Source: Acidobacteriaceae bacterium (GTDB taxonomy: Bacteria; Acidobacteriota; Terriglobia; Terriglobales; Acidobacteriaceae). Taken from it: DNA of 6,218 nt. The position numbers and the translations under genes are program-made. This document shows, piece after piece, positions 1-5,198 of this stretch. Numbering within the stretch: the first letter of the stretch is position 1; every line of letters begins with the position of its first letter. Under the pieces are notes generated by a model. It saw nothing but the letters and a program-made list of their open reading frames with translations, did no database searches and was not told the DNA's origin. The stretch covers positions 1 to 6,218 of the forward strand of contig PMXH01000422.1 of assembly GCA_003165855.1 (NCBI GenBank). Direction: 5' to 3'.

Positions 1-117
1 CCGGTACCGCGTCTGAACCGCAAACCACTGCGCCAGGGATGCCCCTACTACCGGCTGCGGCTGCGTTGCTGTCAAACGGACAACCCCAACCGCCGGGACC
101 CCATAGCTACCGCTCAT
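1..117 (-). CDS. NusG/UpxY-like transcription antitermination protein, N-terminal fragment (cut by window edge)
   Basis: The frame is open from an ATG at 117-115 to the left edge, giving the first 39 residues of a larger protein. After a non-conserved lead of about 29 residues the fragment ends QWFAVQTRYR. This matches the opening strand of the NusG N-terminal domain as seen in UpxY/RfaH-type paralogues, usually W-Y/F-A-V-x-T-x-x-R-x-E. These proteins bind RNA polymerase and help it read through long polysaccharide operons, and they are often encoded inside or beside such operons, which fits this position behind the export genes. The frame is also open upstream of 117, back to a TAG near 210, with an in-frame GTG, so the start is uncertain. 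No strong ribosome-binding site precedes the ATG. Only ten diagnostic residues are visible, so the family call rests on a short motif plus context. Confidence 0.55.
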   Translation of the reverse strand, partial: MSGSYGVPAVGVVRLTATQPQPVVGASLAQWFAVQTRYR

Positions 118-309
118 TGAGCCCCATTGCCATTTTCGTTTTCTTTTGCACAGCGTGTTCAGTTCTTGCAGCACCGCAGCACTCGTGCCTGCGGTCGTTT
201 CCTCTGGTCGAAGCGCCTATCCGCTCCACCATGCTCCCATCGAGCGCGGCGTCCCATCCTGCCGTGCCACTACCATTTCAAGAAGCTTTAGTCTTCAACC
301 GCACTGCCT
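118..309. other. Gap between kinase-like gene and NusG-like gene
   Basis: These 192 bases lie between the stop of the kinase-like gene and the likely start of the NusG-like fragment. On the minus strand the longest ATG/GTG frames are about 20 to 40 codons and resemble nothing known. A weak 4-base hairpin (GAAG 282-285 with CTTC 293-296) has no T run, so I see no convincing terminator. The gap is long compared with the 9 and 22 bases separating the other operon genes, so the NusG-like gene may have its own promoter or a regulatory leader here. Confidence 0.5.
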
Positions 310-1014
310 CTACAGCCGCCGATAAATCTGTTCCGGGACCGGAAATGTTCTCTTGCTCAGCACTGTTCCCAGGATGCGGCACTGTGCGGCTTCCAGTGAT
401 TCCTTGATCTGGCGAGCCGTTGCTTTCCTTGTGCTATGCGCTCCCAGCACCAAAATGATCCCGTCCGCCAGCTGCCCCAGCAACGCTGCCTCGCTCGATG
501 TCCCGGCAACCGGCCCGTGAATCACCGCATACTCAAACTCATTTCGCAGCGCCGCCAGGTGGGAAAGCCAATGGAGTCCCGTCCCTGCCCCTTCGCCACA
601 TTCTCCACCCATCGGTACCCGCCACAGATTGATCGCCACTTGCGTGGAGCAGGATTTGAGCGCAGAGCTCCCTGCGGAATGGGGACGAGAGCCCGACGTC
701 CCAGCGATCCCGCGCCCGCGCTCCGCGATGGCGACAGCAGCATGTGTCTCCAGCGCCAGAGCCTGTGCCACCTGGTCGCATATGCTTGCCACATCGATGT
801 GCGGTTCCGCCGCGCTAAAGACGACCTGTTTTACCGGCCGCTCCCCGCTGGCAAAGAACACCCGCCGCACCAAGCCCCGGATCTGCTCGCGCGCAAAGTC
901 CTCCGGATTCCAACCCCGCGCCTCGCCAAAGTCTCCAGCCTGCGGCAACGCCGCTTCCTGCGCCGGTGACCCTATCAGTCCTGATCGCTGCAGCACGTCC
1001 GCATTCGCGCTCAT
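310..1014 (-). CDS. CpsD/BY-kinase-fold protein lacking nucleotide-binding motifs (probable pseudokinase)
   Basis: This 234-residue protein has the layout of the cytoplasmic tyrosine autokinase that partners Wzz/GumC proteins in exopolysaccharide export. The helix at 38-56 (EDFAREQIRGLVRRVF) corresponds to the 'E-x-x-R-x-L-R-x-x' entry helix. A first strand VKQVVFSAAE (61-70) follows, and then residues 160-223 match the C-terminal half well (FEYAVIHGP, EAALLGQLADGIILVLGAHSTRK, ILGTVLSKR). The three ATP motifs are eroded: the Walker A loop reads EPHIDVAS with no GKS/T, the A' region reads AVAIAERG instead of hhIDxD, and Walker B reads AVIHGP with His166 where Asp is expected. The C-terminus ends EQIYRRL and has only one tyrosine instead of the usual tyrosine cluster. 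Translation is probably coupled: an AGGAG overlaps the stop of the GumC-like gene. I infer a regulatory or scaffold role toward that protein rather than catalysis. An unrelated degenerate ParA/MinD-type ATPase is the alternative. Confidence 0.75.
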   Translation of the reverse strand: MSANADVLQRSGLIGSPAQEAALPQAGDFGEARGWNPEDFAREQIRGLVRRVFFASGERPVKQVVFSAAEPHIDVASICDQVAQALALETHAAVAIAERGRGIAGTSGSRPHSAGSSALKSCSTQVAINLWRVPMGGECGEGAGTGLHWLSHLAALRNEFEYAVIHGPVAGTSSEAALLGQLADGIILVLGAHSTRKATARQIKESLEAAQCRILGTVLSKRTFPVPEQIYRRL

Positions 1015-1018
1015 CTCA

Positions 1019-1026
1019 TCTCCTCA
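1019..1026 (-). promoter_or_regulatory. Ribosome-binding site overlapping the upstream stop codon
   Basis: On the minus strand TGAGGAGA combines the TGA stop of the GumC-like gene (1026-1024) with an AGGAG Shine-Dalgarno. It sits 5 bases before the ATG at 1014. This fixes the start of the kinase-like gene and indicates translational coupling between the two proteins. A second ATG at 1019-1017 is out of frame and stops after two codons. Confidence 0.8.
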
Positions 1027-2523
1027 GGCGGATAACCGCCTGTCCATTCCTTCCGGTATGGAAGCCAGTACCGGGATTTCCAGACATGCCATCACTTCCT
1101 CCGGTGTACGCAGGGCAGGGTCCAGATAATCTGCAGCGAACGCTGCTCCGGTGCCCGTGGTCAGGGCCGCCACAAAGCCCACCAAAACCACCATCCCGGC
1201 CGGCCACACCGGCAGTGCCGGTACGACGGGCTGCTCGGCGATGGCTACATTGACGATTCCGCCTTCGTCCAACGCATCGCCCATCCGTGCTTCTTCCCGT
1301 TTCTTCACATAGAGCAGGTAGTTCTCTTGCGCCGCCTTCTCGCTGCTCGTGAGATCATCCTGGGTAATCGCATCCTCGCCAAGTTGCCGAGCCAGCCCGC
1401 GATATTCCGCCAAGTGCTGGCTGGTGATTGCCTCCCGCGCTTCCAATCCCTTCCTCTCAACTTGTGCCTTCTGCAGCGCCGCCTTGGCCCATTCATACTC
1501 GGCGTCCTTGTCCGTCGTTTCGTCGCGCACCGGCGTCAAACTCTCGGCTGCGATCGCAGACTTGGCTTGCAGAATCTGCTGTTCCACCTCTTCCACCAAA
1601 CGGTGGCGGGGCTCGAACTTGGTCAGTAACTGAGTTTTCTTCAATTCGAGGTCCAGCAGGCTCGCCTTCAGGGCCCGCAAAAGCTCCGGATTGTCCGCCG
1701 TGCGCACTTGGGTGATGGTTCGCTCCGGCAACTTTGCCAACTGGAAATCAAGTTCTTGAATTCGATTTTCGGCCTCTCCTATCTCTACCCGAGTCTGCCG
1801 GTAACTTGCGTCTACGGCGTCGAGTCGTTGCAACACCAGATCACGTTGCTGGGCCGCCATCACCACCCCGCGGTTCTTCGTGAAGGCGAGCAGCTTCCGC
1901 TTGGCCTCCTCTAGTTGCTGTCGCGACTCTCCAGTCTGCTGATCGAAAAAGTGAAGCTGCCCTGCTGGCCGGTGCACCTCCATATGTTTTTCCAGGTACA
2001 CGCTGGCGACTGAGCGCAGCACCTGTGCTGCCAGTTGGGGATCCGCCGCGTCATAGCTCACCGCGATCAGGTTGGTCTTCTTGATCGATTCCACCTTCAG
2101 CCGCTTGGCCAGTTTCTTCGCAGCCCGCTCCACACGTGTTGCCTGCTCCTCGTGCGGCCGGAACCACCGCAACCAGTCATGCGCTGCCAAATCGTTGGCC
2201 TCCGCCACGCGACGCAAAACGTCATCGTCCTTCAGCAGCTCCACTTCTGAATTCAGTTCTTCTTCCGTTACTTCCACCCGAGAAAAATCAGGAGGCGCAT
2301 TCTCTTGTGCGGCCACGGGAGGGTCGGCCCGTCCTCTCCGCACCAGCACGCGCACGTGGGCGCGATACGTGGCCCCGGCCAACGCATAGACCACGGCCAG
2401 AACGAACACCAAACCCGAAACGCCGACGAAAAGTCTCCGCTGCCGGAACAGCACCATCGCCAGCTCACGCATCGTCGGCGACACCGGTTCTTCGTTCTTG
2501 CGCGTTGGATCCTGGTCTGGCAT
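1024..2523 (-). CDS. GumC/Wzz-type polysaccharide chain-length and co-polymerase protein
   Basis: A 499-residue inner-membrane protein of the polysaccharide co-polymerase family, which sets chain length and links the periplasmic polymer path to the outer-membrane exporter. An N-terminal cytoplasmic tail is followed by a membrane helix at about 31-50 (LFVGVSGLVFVLAVVYALAG) and a Wzz-type domain at about 15-115. NLIAVSYDAADPQLAAQVL (151-169) is the typical GumC signature after it. Residues about 190-410 are rich in charged heptads and should form the long periplasmic coiled coil, with FEPRHRLVEEVEQQI (303-317) as the usual 'PxHPxV' segment. A second membrane helix lies at 434-463, and the tail has DPALRTPEEV...LEIPVLASIP (468-490), the family's C-terminal motif. 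The protein ends there, so no kinase domain is fused; a kinase-like protein is encoded 9 bases downstream. AGGT lies 8 bases before the ATG. Confidence 0.92.
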   Translation of the reverse strand: MPDQDPTRKNEEPVSPTMRELAMVLFRQRRLFVGVSGLVFVLAVVYALAGATYRAHVRVLVRRGRADPPVAAQENAPPDFSRVEVTEEELNSEVELLKDDDVLRRVAEANDLAAHDWLRWFRPHEEQATRVERAAKKLAKRLKVESIKKTNLIAVSYDAADPQLAAQVLRSVASVYLEKHMEVHRPAGQLHFFDQQTGESRQQLEEAKRKLLAFTKNRGVVMAAQQRDLVLQRLDAVDASYRQTRVEIGEAENRIQELDFQLAKLPERTITQVRTADNPELLRALKASLLDLELKKTQLLTKFEPRHRLVEEVEQQILQAKSAIAAESLTPVRDETTDKDAEYEWAKAALQKAQVERKGLEAREAITSQHLAEYRGLARQLGEDAITQDDLTSSEKAAQENYLLYVKKREEARMGDALDEGGIVNVAIAEQPVVPALPVWPAGMVVLVGFVAALTTGTGAAFAADYLDPALRTPEEVMACLEIPVLASIPEGMDRRLSA

Positions 2524-2545
2524 GCGATTTGACCTGCGCCGGTGA

Positions 2546-3337
2546 CTAAAACTGTGTGGAACTCACATACATGCTTAAGGAAGGCTTGCTGAGAAACTGC
2601 TCGATCTTGGAGATGGAATTTTGAGGAACAAACACGAGGTCTCCCGGGCGCAATTGGGCGGCCTCGCCCAGGCTTCTGTCCTTCAACATCTTCTTTAGGT
2701 TGAAAATGCGCGCTTCTACCACATCATCGTTTACATGCCGGAACAATAGCACCTGCGAATGCTTGGCCTCGTGGGTAAAGCCACCCGCGATCTGTACTGC
2801 CTCCATGATGCTTGTGTCCGCTCGCAACTCGTACTTGCCGGGATGTCCCACCTCTCCGCCCGCCACAAAATACGGATGCTCGAACTCCTTCAGCGCCACC
2901 GCAACCTGCGGATCGTGCAGGTATCCGATGTAGGCCTGCCGCACCGCCAAACGGAACTCCTCCACCGTCAATCCCTGGGCGAGCACCGGGGCCGCATCTT
3001 TCAGGGACACATACCCATCCGGTTGTATGGTGAGGATCTGATCGAATTCCGGCGAAAGCGTGAAACTCAACGTCACAACGTCACTTCTGGTCAGCCGGTA
3101 AAGCGGACGGCGATCCCCTCCGAGCCGAGGGTTTCCCATGCCGTCCGCTTTTCCGGGTTTTGCGGCCGCCATTCCTGTGCTCCCCGTCCCAGCCCCGGTT
3201 TGACCGGTCGGAGAAGACTGTAGGCTTTTTCCCAGGTCCTGCTCCCTCTTTTCTTCCTGGGCGAATGCGGCCACGCAAAGCTGCAATGACAACACGCCCA
3301 TCACCGCAACTCTTGTCCAACCAACGAAGGGCGTCAT
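2546..3337 (-). CDS. Wza/GumB-like outer-membrane polysaccharide export protein (Poly_export + SLBB)
   Basis: A 263-residue protein counted from the ATG at 3337. I prefer that start over the in-frame ATG at 3436, which would put 33 charged residues before a clear signal peptide. The signal peptide covers residues 1-26 (Arg9, then VAVMGVLSLQLCVAAFA), with predicted cleavage after Ala26. Cys21 is preceded by Leu and does not form a lipobox, unlike lipoprotein Wza. A Gly/Ser/Thr-rich stretch follows, then the polysaccharide export domain at about 78-150 (LYRLTRSDVVTLSF, LTIQPDGYVSL, HDPQVAVAL). One SLBB repeat spans about 155-235 (YFVAGGEVGHPGKYEL, SIMEAVQIAGGF, LRPGDLVFVPQ). It is shorter than E. 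coli Wza (about 380 residues) and appears to lack the extra periplasmic repeat and membrane helix. It should form or gate the exit channel for the GumC-assisted polymer. It is the first gene of the leftward operon. Confidence 0.92.
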   Translation of the reverse strand: MTPFVGWTRVAVMGVLSLQLCVAAFAQEEKREQDLGKSLQSSPTGQTGAGTGSTGMAAAKPGKADGMGNPRLGGDRRPLYRLTRSDVVTLSFTLSPEFDQILTIQPDGYVSLKDAAPVLAQGLTVEEFRLAVRQAYIGYLHDPQVAVALKEFEHPYFVAGGEVGHPGKYELRADTSIMEAVQIAGGFTHEAKHSQVLLFRHVNDDVVEARIFNLKKMLKDRSLGEAAQLRPGDLVFVPQNSISKIEQFLSKPSLSMYVSSTQF

Positions 3338-3489
3338 TGCATGATCGGCTTTGTTTTTCCTGGATTCTGAGAGCTGCTCAGCTTCCGCGGTTCTCTTTGT
3401 GCAAGGTAGCTCCCTGCGGATTTCGCGGCAAGACATGGGAAGTGCTGTCTACCAACGTGGCCACGCCCGCTTTACCGCCCTGCAGTGTG

Positions 3490-3516
3490 AAAACCCCGGA
3501 GTACCGCGGTTTTTTT
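3490..3516 (+). terminator. Terminator-like hairpin in the export operon leader (possibly bidirectional)
   Basis: AAAACCCCGG (3490-3499) pairs with CCGCGGTTTT (3504-3513) around an AGTA loop, with a single C-C mismatch, and T continues to 3516. The shape is that of an intrinsic terminator on the plus strand (seven T). On the minus strand the same stem is followed by only four T. No plus-strand gene ends here, so it could be an attenuator for the leftward operon leader, an end for an unannotated transcript, or an insulator between divergent units. Confidence 0.4.
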
Positions 3517-3672
3517 CGCGCTGGAGCTATTTCATAGGACCGCTAGACGGTTCCCCTAGTGGCTATCCACAAAAGTAGACTTGCATGTTTGAGGAAGCAC
3601 ATCCTCGCTGACCACCAGCCTCAAACGAACGGAACCAGCACCCCGTCTACTGCTATTTCCCCCCCAACTTCC

Positions 3673-3699
3673 GCAAGATTTCCAGACCCCAAATCTTGC
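3673..3699. promoter_or_regulatory. Perfect 9-base inverted repeat, candidate operator
   Basis: GCAAGATTT (3673-3681) and AAATCTTGC (3691-3699) are exact reverse complements separated by nine C-rich bases. Arm centres are 18 bases apart, close to two helical turns, which suits a dimeric DNA-binding protein such as the LuxR-type regulator encoded next door. The site lies about 75 bases upstream of the rightward -35 box and about 335 bases upstream of the export gene. It lacks a T tail, so a terminator is less likely. Confidence 0.45.
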
Positions 3700-3774
3700 T
3701 CGTCAGTTTTCCACAACATCCCAAGCTATGTTCCCGATTTGAAAGCCCTCCTGCGAATTTTGTGACATGTTTCC

Positions 3775-3803
3775 TTGAGTACCTCTCCACGCACTTCTAG
3801 AAT
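3775..3803 (+). promoter_or_regulatory. Sigma70-type promoter for the LuxR-type regulator
   Basis: TTGAGT (3775-3780) and TAGAAT (3798-3803) are separated by exactly 17 bases and match the consensus boxes at 4 of 6 and 5 of 6 positions. Transcription would start near 3810, giving a leader of about 30 bases with GGAG 9 bases before the ATG at 3841. A possible TTG start at 3775 would lie inside the -35 box, which supports the 3841 start. Confidence 0.55.
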
Positions 3804-3840
3804 CACATTTTTAGTGCCGTTTCTTTCGGAGTCTTGTTTC

Positions 3841-4572
3841 ATGAGTCCATCTTCAGCCGATCCTTCGGCCGCAGTCACCGTCCTCATCGCCGATTCCAGC
3901 CGCATGCAGGCGCAATTACTTACCAGCGCCTTACGCCGTCGCTCCGAGTTCCGCATCTTCACCTGCCTGGTCGACACCACCTCGCTCCTCCAGGCGGTCG
4001 CATCCACCCCTGCCAAAGTGGTTGTGCTCTCTCTGAATCACTCGGCCAACATCGCCAACCAGATGGCCACCATACGCCGCGTCCATCTTTCCCATCCCGA
4101 CGTCGCCAAGGTTCTCTTGGTCGAGTCCTACGACCGCGAACTCGTCGTCAGCGCTTTCCGCTCTGGCGCCCGCGGTATTTTCTGCATTTCCGATGCCCAC
4201 TTCCGCCTGCTCTGCCGCTGCATTCAGCGAGTCGCCGCTGGTCAGATCTGGGTCAACACGGAACAGATGAACTTCCTGCTCGACCTGGTCTCTGAAGTGC
4301 CGTCGCTTCGCGTTCTCAATTCCAGCGGCCACCAACTCCTCACCCCGCGCGAGGAGCAGGTCGTCGCCCTCGTCGCCGAAGGCCTCAGCAACCGCGACAC
4401 TGCCCGCGAGCTTAACCTCAGCGAGCACACCATCAAGAAGTACTTGTTCCGCATCTTCGATAAGCTGGGTATCTCCTCCCGCGTCGAACTCGTCCTCTAT
4501 GCCGTCAACAACGGCGATCCTCGCCAAGCCGAATGGCTCGTCGGAATGAGCCATTCCATCCCGGACTCATAA
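3841..4572 (+). CDS. LuxR/NarL-type regulator with phosphoacceptor-less receiver domain
   Basis: A 243-residue transcription factor. Residues 12-138 have the strand-helix rhythm of a receiver domain (VTVLIADSSRMQAQLL, AKVVVLSLNH, AKVLLVESYDRELVVSAFRSGARGIF, CIQRVAAGQIWV). Residues 166-222 are a textbook LuxR helix-turn-helix (LLTPREEQVVALVAEGLSN, TARELNLSEHTIKKYL, IFDKLGISSRVEL). The receiver chemistry is missing: Ser64 stands where the phosphorylated Asp should be, the acidic pair is reduced to Asp18-Ser19, the conserved Thr is Glu95 and the Lys is Ile116. It therefore probably responds to a ligand, a partner protein or its own level rather than a histidine kinase. The ATG at 3841 is chosen because GGAG lies 9 bases upstream and the predicted promoter lies before it. 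Transcribed away from the export operon, it is a likely regulator of that operon. Confidence 0.88.
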   Translation: MSPSSADPSAAVTVLIADSSRMQAQLLTSALRRRSEFRIFTCLVDTTSLLQAVASTPAKVVVLSLNHSANIANQMATIRRVHLSHPDVAKVLLVESYDRELVVSAFRSGARGIFCISDAHFRLLCRCIQRVAAGQIWVNTEQMNFLLDLVSEVPSLRVLNSSGHQLLTPREEQVVALVAEGLSNRDTARELNLSEHTIKKYLFRIFDKLGISSRVELVLYAVNNGDPRQAEWLVGMSHSIPDS

Positions 4573-4606
4573 CCCGCGATTTCCAAGACACTCCCCTCGC
4601 TCCAAT

Positions 4607-4636
4607 TTGAAAAACCTTGCCCAGCGCCTGTATAAC
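4607..4636 (+). promoter_or_regulatory. Strong sigma70-type promoter before the small membrane protein gene
   Basis: TTGAAA (4607-4612) and TATAAC (4631-4636) each match consensus at 5 of 6 positions with an 18-base spacer. Transcription would begin near 4643, only about 10 bases before the GTG at 4654. The mRNA would then be nearly leaderless and keep only the second GGA (4646-4648) of AGGACGGA. The gene can thus be expressed apart from the regulator 81 bases upstream, although read-through is also possible because no terminator is visible between them. Confidence 0.5.
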
Positions 4637-4653
4637 CCTTAGGACGGAACTCC

Positions 4654-5055
4654 GTGCCTGACAAGCCCTCCAGCCCCGATCCTCAGCCGCAACCCCGCCA
4701 GCCGACCCTCGTCGCCGCCGGCCTCCTGCTCGCTGCTCTTGCCCTGGTCGTCCTCTATACCAGCCGTCGCGCGTTCCTCAGTCCAGTAGCATTGGTTGTG
4801 GTCGCTGCCATCGGTATGGTCGCTTTGCTCTTGCAACTCCGGCTTCGTCCCGATCTTCCTTCTTCCCTCCGAGTCTCTTCCATTCGCGGTCCGCTCTGGC
4901 TCAACGGCCTGGGCGTCGTCTTCGCTGTGGGAGCGGTATTCGCCGACGTTCTTCACCTCAACGCAGTCGTCATGCTGATCGCCGCGCTCGGAGCCGTTGT
5001 GTCCTTTGCGGTCAGCGGCATCATCGTCCTCAGCGCACTGCGCAAACGCCAGTGA
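4654..5055 (+). CDS. Small four-helix membrane protein, function unknown
   Basis: A 133-residue hydrophobic protein that I do not recognise. A short Pro/Gln-rich N-terminus (MPDKPSSPDPQPQPRQP) leads into membrane helices at about 18-36, 42-61, 81-100 and 103-128. An Arg-rich loop between helices 2 and 3 (about 62-79, RLRPDLPSSLRVSSIRG) and the RKRQ tail suggest that both lie in the cytoplasm. No catalytic or binding motif is visible. The GTG start at 4654 has AGGA and GGA upstream (4641-4648). Initiation codon and end are otherwise unambiguous, and codon use resembles the neighbours. It follows the regulator by 81 bases and converges on the PilZ/TonB-C gene. It may be a housekeeping membrane protein unrelated to polysaccharide export. 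Confidence 0.75.
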   Translation: MPDKPSSPDPQPQPRQPTLVAAGLLLAALALVVLYTSRRAFLSPVALVVVAAIGMVALLLQLRLRPDLPSSLRVSSIRGPLWLNGLGVVFAVGAVFADVLHLNAVVMLIAALGAVVSFAVSGIIVLSALRKRQ

Positions 5056-5057
5056 AA

Positions 5058-5187
5058 CCGGCATCCGGCTTAGGGCTTCCGGACAGCACGCTCCAGCGTT
5101 GTTGAAGGTACAGTTTCTTTCTTGGGTTGGAATTTAAGAACAAGAAACCCTGGCGCCAAAGGCCGGAAGCCGAGGGCCGGAAGCCGG
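5058..5187. repeat. 130-base element with 25-base imperfect terminal inverted repeats between convergent genes
   Basis: The left arm (5058-5082, CCGGCATCCGGC + TTAG + GGCTTCCGG) matches the reverse complement of the right arm (5163-5187) at 20 of 25 positions. The differences are one base in the outer block and the four-base spacer. The right arm also contains a direct repeat of GGCCGGAAGCCG (5161-5172 and 5175-5186). Inside, TTTCTTG (5118-5124) pairs with CAAGAAA (5141-5147). The element begins two bases after the stop of the membrane protein gene and ends 11 bases before the stop of the opposing gene. It could act as a bidirectional terminator or be a small non-autonomous repeat; no target-site duplication is evident. 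No T run follows either arm. Confidence 0.6.
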
Positions 5188-5198
5188 ACGCCGCCCAT

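Larger units (their letters stand above)
3338..3840. other. Divergent intergenic control region
   Basis: About 500 bases without a credible gene separate the leftward export operon from the rightward regulator. Open frames here are short, Ser/Pro-rich and unlike known proteins. The region contains a terminator-like hairpin (3490-3516), a bulged inverted repeat (TAGGACCG 3535-3542 with CGGT and CCTA up to 3558), a GTGG/CCAC mini-palindrome (3559-3570), a GAGGA/TCCTC hairpin (3591-3606), a perfect 9-base inverted repeat (3673-3699) and a sigma70-type promoter (3775-3803) facing right. I could not find a convincing promoter facing left, so the export operon start remains open; it may use an activated or alternative-sigma promoter. 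The leader before the export gene may be 150 bases or longer. Confidence 0.7.

Noticed and set aside
39..407. Plus-strand frame of 122 codons at the left end
   Set aside because: It overlaps the antisense of the NusG-like start and the kinase-like C-terminus, has no recognisable motif and no ribosome-binding site that I can support.
3260..3280. Possible lipobox at Cys21 of the export protein
   Set aside because: The residue before the Cys is Leu (LQLC), not Gly/Ala/Ser, while an AFA signal peptidase I site follows directly.
3338..3436. N-terminal extension of the export protein to the ATG at 3436
   Set aside because: It would place 33 charged residues before a complete signal peptide, which would block normal export; the ATG at 3337 gives a standard signal peptide.
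3775..3840. TTG start extending the LuxR-type regulator by 22 residues
   Set aside because: The TTG falls inside the predicted -35 box and the added residues are unlike a receiver; ATG 3841 has a GGAG at proper spacing.
3338..3840. Riboswitch (for example a c-di-GMP type) in the operon leader
   Set aside because: I looked for the conserved core of c-di-GMP-I and cobalamin riboswitches on the minus strand and saw only simple hairpins.
3931..4554. Minus-strand frame of 207 codons opposite the LuxR-type gene
   Set aside because: Composition is strongly acidic and Gly/Ala-rich with no motif, typical of the antisense of a GC-rich coding region; the plus-strand product has clear domains.
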